Below, one piece after another: positions 6,493 through 9,642 of a stretch of 9,642 nucleotides of DNA (position 1 is its first letter; each line of letters opens with the position of its first letter). The position numbers were made by a program, and so were the translations under genes. The DNA comes from Deltaproteobacteria bacterium (GTDB lineage Bacteria > UBA10199 > JACPAL01 > JACOUP01): contig JAUSKE010000147.1 in the NCBI GenBank assembly GCA_030649435.1, positions 1 to 9,642 of the forward strand, in the 5' to 3' direction. Under the pieces are notes generated by a model. That model saw only the letters and a list, made by a program, of their open reading frames with translations. It ran no database searches and had not been told where the DNA came from.

Positions 6493-8751
6493 TCAGAATA
6501 GTTTTTTGAAGAGATCTTTGGGGTTTGGAACCGGTGGTAGACTGGGTTTAGCGGCCTCTCCGCCGCCGGATTGTCCCGGGATCGGCAGGTTTTTCAGTTT
6601 TTCCTTGGCGATGGAAGTTGCCATACTTTTTGCCTTTTGTTTGGCCATTTCGGTGGCTGCTTTAGCAAAAATATTTTGCACATAGCTAACATCCGGCAGA
6701 ACGGTTGGTTTTGTCATCGGTCCGGTCAGGGTGAAGGGGAGGGTGAAGCGTCCCTCCGTATCGGTCAGGAGGGGACGGAGCTGCGGGTTACCGATCCAGT
6801 TCTCGGAACCGTTCTTGTTCATATGGAAGGTCCCTTTGTAATCGAGATCCAGATCGAGCGAGAAGCCGCCGTTCATCTCGACGGCATAATCGGTCCCATC
6901 CAGTTTCATGTCGGCGGTATGGACCTTTCCATTTTCGATGGTAAAGGTCGTGGCGAGTGTTCTAAAAGCGGTCCCTTCCCCCTTGGCGAACTCGGGAACC
7001 TTGAATCCTTCGAGACCCAAGCCGGGGACCTTAGTAATGGCCAAGAGTTTATCCGAAAAAATCCCTCCCCCCAGATTGGCGGTGGTGAATTTTCCATCCT
7101 TCATCGAGAGCGAGCCGTTCCCGATGAGACTCTTTTTGATTTCAGGGGCCGCGATCCCTTCGCCACGGACCTTCATGTCGAAATTGCCACGGCCGGTGAT
7201 GACCGTTGGGACAGCGGCAAAGGTGGAGACCGCCTGAGCGACATCGATGTTATCGAGCTTGCTCGTCAGGTCAAAATTTGGTTTGGCGCTTGCGAGATTG
7301 ACCTTGGCTGTCCCGATGAAGGAACCTTCAAAAATCCGGAAACTTAAATTCTGGAGGTCCATGATCTGGTTTTTGTATTCAAAATTACTTTTGAGGTCGG
7401 CGATCGTGTATTTCTCATAGGTGATCTTCGGGGCGGTCAGACCTCCCGAGGCGGAGAGTTGTTCGGGATGTTTCATCGGGCCGGCCGCTGCAAACTTGAA
7501 TTCCGGCTGGCCGGTCAAGGTGACCTCTTTGTAAGCGGGGAGGAGTGTCTTTAGTTCTTCCAGCGGCAACGGGGTCGAGGCCAACTTGAGCGAGATCGGC
7601 TGGTCTCCTTCGAGGCTGGCGGTTCCGGAACCGCTGATCTTGGCGGAGAGGATCCCGAGGCTGAAGTCAGAAAGGGTTACGTTTTTTGTGTCGGTTTCGC
7701 CGGCCAACGAGGCCGAAAGGGTTTTCCCTTTAGGCTTTATAAAGGAGGGGGCTGAATTGACCACCGTCTCCGTTAGGTCAAGGGCGCCATCAAAATGAAC
7801 GAAAGTCGGGACGCCGGAGGCATGAAGCTTGAGGCCGGCCGAACCATCAAGGAGCGGCCCGATGGCCGGAGCAAATGGTGCCAGTTGCTTCCAGGCGACG
7901 GACGAACTCTCGAGAGAGAACCCGAATTTCTGTTTCACTTTAAAATCTTCGACGGAGAGTCCCAGTGAAAAAGGGATCTGGTTCAAGGCGAGACGTCCTT
8001 CTTTGAAGGCGACGTTCGATTCCTTCAGGTCGACAAACAGTTTGCCGGTCAGTTCAACCGGTAGCTTGATCCCTTTGATCACATCGACGCGAAATTTGAC
8101 ACCGATCGGATTTTTCGGATCTTCCAATTTAATGGAACTTATTTTTAAGTTGAGGTCCTTCAGTTGCAGCGGATCGCCGGGAACGGTTTCGTCACGGTAG
8201 GTGATGTTTGCCTTGCGGATCTCGAAGGCATCGACCCAGATCTGCTTCGGCATAAAGGGTGATTCACCCGAAGAGGATGGAGTCGGAGAAGGTTTAGTTT
8301 CAGCGGTAGTCCCTGTTGGGAGCGTAGGGGTCGCAGCAACAGTCCCTGGTGGGACGGTTGATTTCTTGATCAGGTCGTCGAGATTTGTCCCACCCGCTCT
8401 TTTGATGTAAACAATTTCTGGCTGATCCAGTAAAAGACTGGTGGCGATTTTGAAATAAAGCAGTCCTTTTAAGTCGAGTTTGAAATCAAAACCGTTCAGG
8501 GTGACAAAAGGTTGTCCTTTAAAGGGGGATTGATCGCTCGGCACGACCTTTAACCCTTCGAGATGGACACCGATGAACGGAAAAATCTTGAGAGAGGCCT
8601 TTTCGATCGAAAGAGTTCCGTTGATCTGTTCGTTGATCTTGGCCAAGACCTCCGCTTTGACTTTTTCCGGTTTGACGAAGACAAAAAGGGCCGCGATGCC
8701 GATAACGACCAGAACGACGAGACCAGCGACTAGTTTGATGACTAGCTTCAT
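6493..8751 (-). CDS. AsmA-family membrane-anchored periplasmic protein
   Basis: AsmA-like proteins are repeating-beta-groove envelope proteins linked to outer-membrane assembly and lipid transport between membranes. Seen in 752 residues: a single N-terminal anchor (about 4-25, hydrophobic, after MKLVIK); an AsmA N-terminal region with LSIEKASLKIFPFIGVHLEGLKV-type strands up to about 125; a Pro/Thr/Ser-rich linker at about 130-168; a long region of alternating beta strands; and a C-terminal AsmA signature with GNGSLSMKDGKFTTANLGGG followed by DMKLDGTDYAVEMNGGFSLD. A Pro/Lys-rich tail ends in KDLFKKLF. The start is debatable: an in-frame TTG at 8806-8808 would add 19 residues, but it would run head-on into the divergent gene's candidate SD, whereas ATG 8751 puts the anchor right at the N-terminus. 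That ATG sits in a hairpin. First gene of a probable operon with pckA and the PHP lipoprotein. Family is confident, specific function is not. Confidence 0.85.
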   Translation of the reverse strand: MKLVIKLVAGLVVLVVIGIAALFVFVKPEKVKAEVLAKINEQINGTLSIEKASLKIFPFIGVHLEGLKVVPSDQSPFKGQPFVTLNGFDFKLDLKGLLYFKIATSLLLDQPEIVYIKRAGGTNLDDLIKKSTVPPGTVAATPTLPTGTTAETKPSPTPSSSGESPFMPKQIWVDAFEIRKANITYRDETVPGDPLQLKDLNLKISSIKLEDPKNPIGVKFRVDVIKGIKLPVELTGKLFVDLKESNVAFKEGRLALNQIPFSLGLSVEDFKVKQKFGFSLESSSVAWKQLAPFAPAIGPLLDGSAGLKLHASGVPTFVHFDGALDLTETVVNSAPSFIKPKGKTLSASLAGETDTKNVTLSDFSLGILSAKISGSGTASLEGDQPISLKLASTPLPLEELKTLLPAYKEVTLTGQPEFKFAAAGPMKHPEQLSASGGLTAPKITYEKYTIADLKSNFEYKNQIMDLQNLSFRIFEGSFIGTAKVNLASAKPNFDLTSKLDNIDVAQAVSTFAAVPTVITGRGNFDMKVRGEGIAAPEIKKSLIGNGSLSMKDGKFTTANLGGGIFSDKLLAITKVPGLGLEGFKVPEFAKGEGTAFRTLATTFTIENGKVHTADMKLDGTDYAVEMNGGFSLDLDLDYKGTFHMNKNGSENWIGNPQLRPLLTDTEGRFTLPFTLTGPMTKPTVLPDVSYVQNIFAKAATEMAKQKAKSMATSIAKEKLKNLPIPGQSGGGEAAKPSLPPVPNPKDLFKKLF

Positions 8752-8769
8752 GAGGGATCCGAAGCTAGT
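8741..8769 (-). repeat. Inverted repeat (9-bp arms, 11-nt loop) at the AsmA start codon
   Basis: ACTAGCTTC at 8741-8749 is the exact reverse complement of GAAGCTAGT at 8761-8769. In the minus-strand transcript the loop would hold a GGA and the A and U of the AUG at 8751-8749, with the G of that AUG forming the first pair of the 3' arm. It could modulate AsmA translation, or be chance. If translation starts at TTG 8808 instead, the hairpin falls inside the coding region. Confidence 0.6.
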
Positions 8770-8781
8770 GGATTTTCTAAA

Positions 8782-8787
8782 AGGAGG
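8782..8787 (+). promoter_or_regulatory. Candidate Shine-Dalgarno for the right-edge gene
   Basis: The plus strand reads AGGAGG, 5 nt before an in-frame TTG at 8793-8795. It is the best SD-like site near the right-edge gene and would give a protein 17 residues longer than the ATG at 8844. It may instead be chance, since the opposite strand is the Leu-Pro-Pro-coding sequence of the longer AsmA reading. Confidence 0.3.
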
Positions 8788-8843
8788 CAAGTTTGTTTTT
8801 TGGGGCAATTCCCCCCCACAACTCTAGCCGCATTTTGCCGATA

Positions 8844-9642
8844 ATGAAGGGGATGGCTTGCAATCCAGTCAATCAATCATGCCCACCGGGTTCTTCGACG
8901 CCCCCTGCTGATGGGGAACCAAGGGAGTCTTTACCGGCACCCACTGAAGGGGTGCCTGCGGATTCGGCCCTTCCTGTCGCCGGAAGCTCCGAATTTATCT
9001 CAGCGCCTCGGGCTGATAAAGACTTGGCAGTTCTTTCAGAAAGGGATCCTTCATCCCGGGGATCTGTTGAAGTAACCCGTACTTTTCTAGAAAGTTGGCC
9101 TTACCCCGTTGCCGCCGGGGTTCGGTATCCGGTCTTGGATTCAGAAACCACTTCCAGAATTCATGCTGGGGTCGCTCATCGTCTTGATGCCGAAGAGATG
9201 ACCAATTCGACACAGACGAGTTTTGGGCGTTATTGGCGTCGGTTAATTGCCTTTCAGGATTGGCTCAAGGCAAACGGCCCTCAAGGTTCTTTTCATGCGC
9301 TGGTTGTCGGGGCTGGTTTTGATAGCACGGTGGAGGGTCTTCCTCCTGAATCAATTGCCGTTTTGGAATGGGCGGCACTCCTCGATCAGGCCGCGCTCGA
9401 TTTCCGTCTGGATGTTGTTGATCCTTCGGGCAAGATTGAAGCTTATTTTAAAAGCTTAGGTCAAAAAAAAGAACATACCTTTATAGTGCATGATTATCCA
9501 TCGGGCAGTGCGGCGAATCTCGTTCCTAGGAGCTTTGCCCCTCGAATATTCGGAAGGTATGCTGAAGAAATTATTGTTTCTGAGGATCTCCATTTTCCTC
9601 CAGGGGCGGAGCATGCCTGGCGGGTGACATTGCCCCGCAACG
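8844..9642 (+). CDS. Putative SAM-dependent methyltransferase-like protein with disordered N-terminus, 3' truncated by window
   Basis: The frame is open from 8781 to the window end with no stop, giving 266 residues from the ATG at 8844. Residues about 1-60 are rich in Pro, Ser, Ala and Glu and look disordered. About 125-150 form a helix (FGRYWRRLIAFQDWLKANG). LVVGAGFDS (153-161) resembles methyltransferase motif I. An amphipathic helix follows (PPESIAVLEWAALLDQAA), then FRLDVVDPSG (187-196), whose Asp193 fits the acidic residue that ends strand 2 and binds the SAM ribose. Strand-like IVHDYP and EEIIVSEDLHFPP come later. The spacing between motif I and Asp193 recalls CheR-type enzymes, but this is inference; catalytic residues would lie past the edge. 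Start alternatives are ATG 8853, which has AAGGGG directly abutting, and TTG 8793, which has AGGAGG at 5 nt. There is no signal peptide. It is divergent from the AsmA gene. The open frame and protein-like sequence make a real gene likely; function is tentative. Confidence 0.7.
   Translation, partial: MKGMACNPVNQSCPPGSSTPPADGEPRESLPAPTEGVPADSALPVAGSSEFISAPRADKDLAVLSERDPSSRGSVEVTRTFLESWPYPVAAGVRYPVLDSETTSRIHAGVAHRLDAEEMTNSTQTSFGRYWRRLIAFQDWLKANGPQGSFHALVVGAGFDSTVEGLPPESIAVLEWAALLDQAALDFRLDVVDPSGKIEAYFKSLGQKKEHTFIVHDYPSGSAANLVPRSFAPRIFGRYAEEIIVSEDLHFPPGAEHAWRVTLPRN

Noticed and set aside
6571..7347. Plus-strand open frame of 258 codons opposite the AsmA gene
   Set aside because: Antisense to a clear AsmA reading frame, with composition reflecting the complement of that frame and no motif of its own.
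8728..8745. Direct repeat GACTAG ... GACTAG near the AsmA start
   Set aside because: It is explained by the repeated Lys-Leu-Val codons in the membrane anchor of the AsmA protein.
8802..8814. GGGG-CAATT-CCCC mini inverted repeat in the AsmA divergent region as an operator or terminator
   Set aside because: Only 4 bp per arm beside a homopolymeric C run; too short to separate from chance.
8995..9213. Short minus-strand open frame of 72 codons opposite the right-edge gene
   Set aside because: The plus-strand frame is far longer and has methyltransferase-like motifs; the short frame shows nothing recognisable.
9247..9459. Plus-strand 70-codon frame inside the right-edge gene
   Set aside because: It is out of frame with the longer open frame that continues to the window edge, and its sequence shows no domain.

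Overview
The window reads as ordinary chromosomal DNA from a Gram-negative bacterium with roughly 50% GC. The cell-envelope type is suggested by an AsmA-family protein with an N-terminal membrane anchor and by a lipoprotein with a clear lipobox (LPTGC). Shine-Dalgarno (SD) sites in front of the FKBP and pckA genes show that at least part of the genome uses SD-led initiation. The divergence of several proteins from textbook relatives would fit a poorly sampled lineage, perhaps one of the groups once placed in Deltaproteobacteria. That placement is a guess from flavour, not a result. There are no tRNA or rRNA genes, CRISPR arrays, transposases, integrases or phage genes, and I see no sign of a mobile island.

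Layout, left to right. Positions 1-597 (+) hold the C-terminal third of an acetyl-CoA synthetase whose beginning lies outside the window. Its 3' end overlaps the end of a convergent SlyD-like FKBP prolyl isomerase (584-1000, -). A divergent gap of about 126 bases follows, then a LOG-family nucleotide phosphoribohydrolase-like protein (1127-2083, +). Next comes a three-gene block on the minus strand, transcribed right to left: an AsmA-family membrane protein (8751 to 6493), an ATP-type phosphoenolpyruvate carboxykinase (6480 to 4696) and a large lipoprotein with a discoidin-like domain and a PHP phosphoesterase domain (4650 to 2089). The AsmA-pckA gap is 12 nt and the pckA-lipoprotein gap is 45 nt, so the three are probably cotranscribed. 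Finally, a divergent plus-strand gene starts near 8844 and is still open at the window edge (9642). It has a Pro/Ser/Ala-rich N-terminus followed by what looks like a SAM-methyltransferase (perhaps CheR-like) Rossmann fold.

Functional reading. Acetyl-CoA synthetase and ATP-PEPCK are the entry and exit enzymes for growth on acetate through the TCA and glyoxylate routes to gluconeogenesis. They are on opposite strands and separated by three genes, so this is proximity rather than a demonstrated pathway operon. The AsmA protein and the PHP lipoprotein belong to the envelope, and their close linkage with pckA has no obvious metabolic logic. The most useful points for a second look are the open-ended right-edge gene, the divergent PEPCK with its internal insertion, the hairpin that contains the probable AsmA start codon, the PHP/discoidin lipoprotein, and the LOG protein with altered signature motifs and a basic C-terminal extension. 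I did not find a convincing new multi-gene system here.
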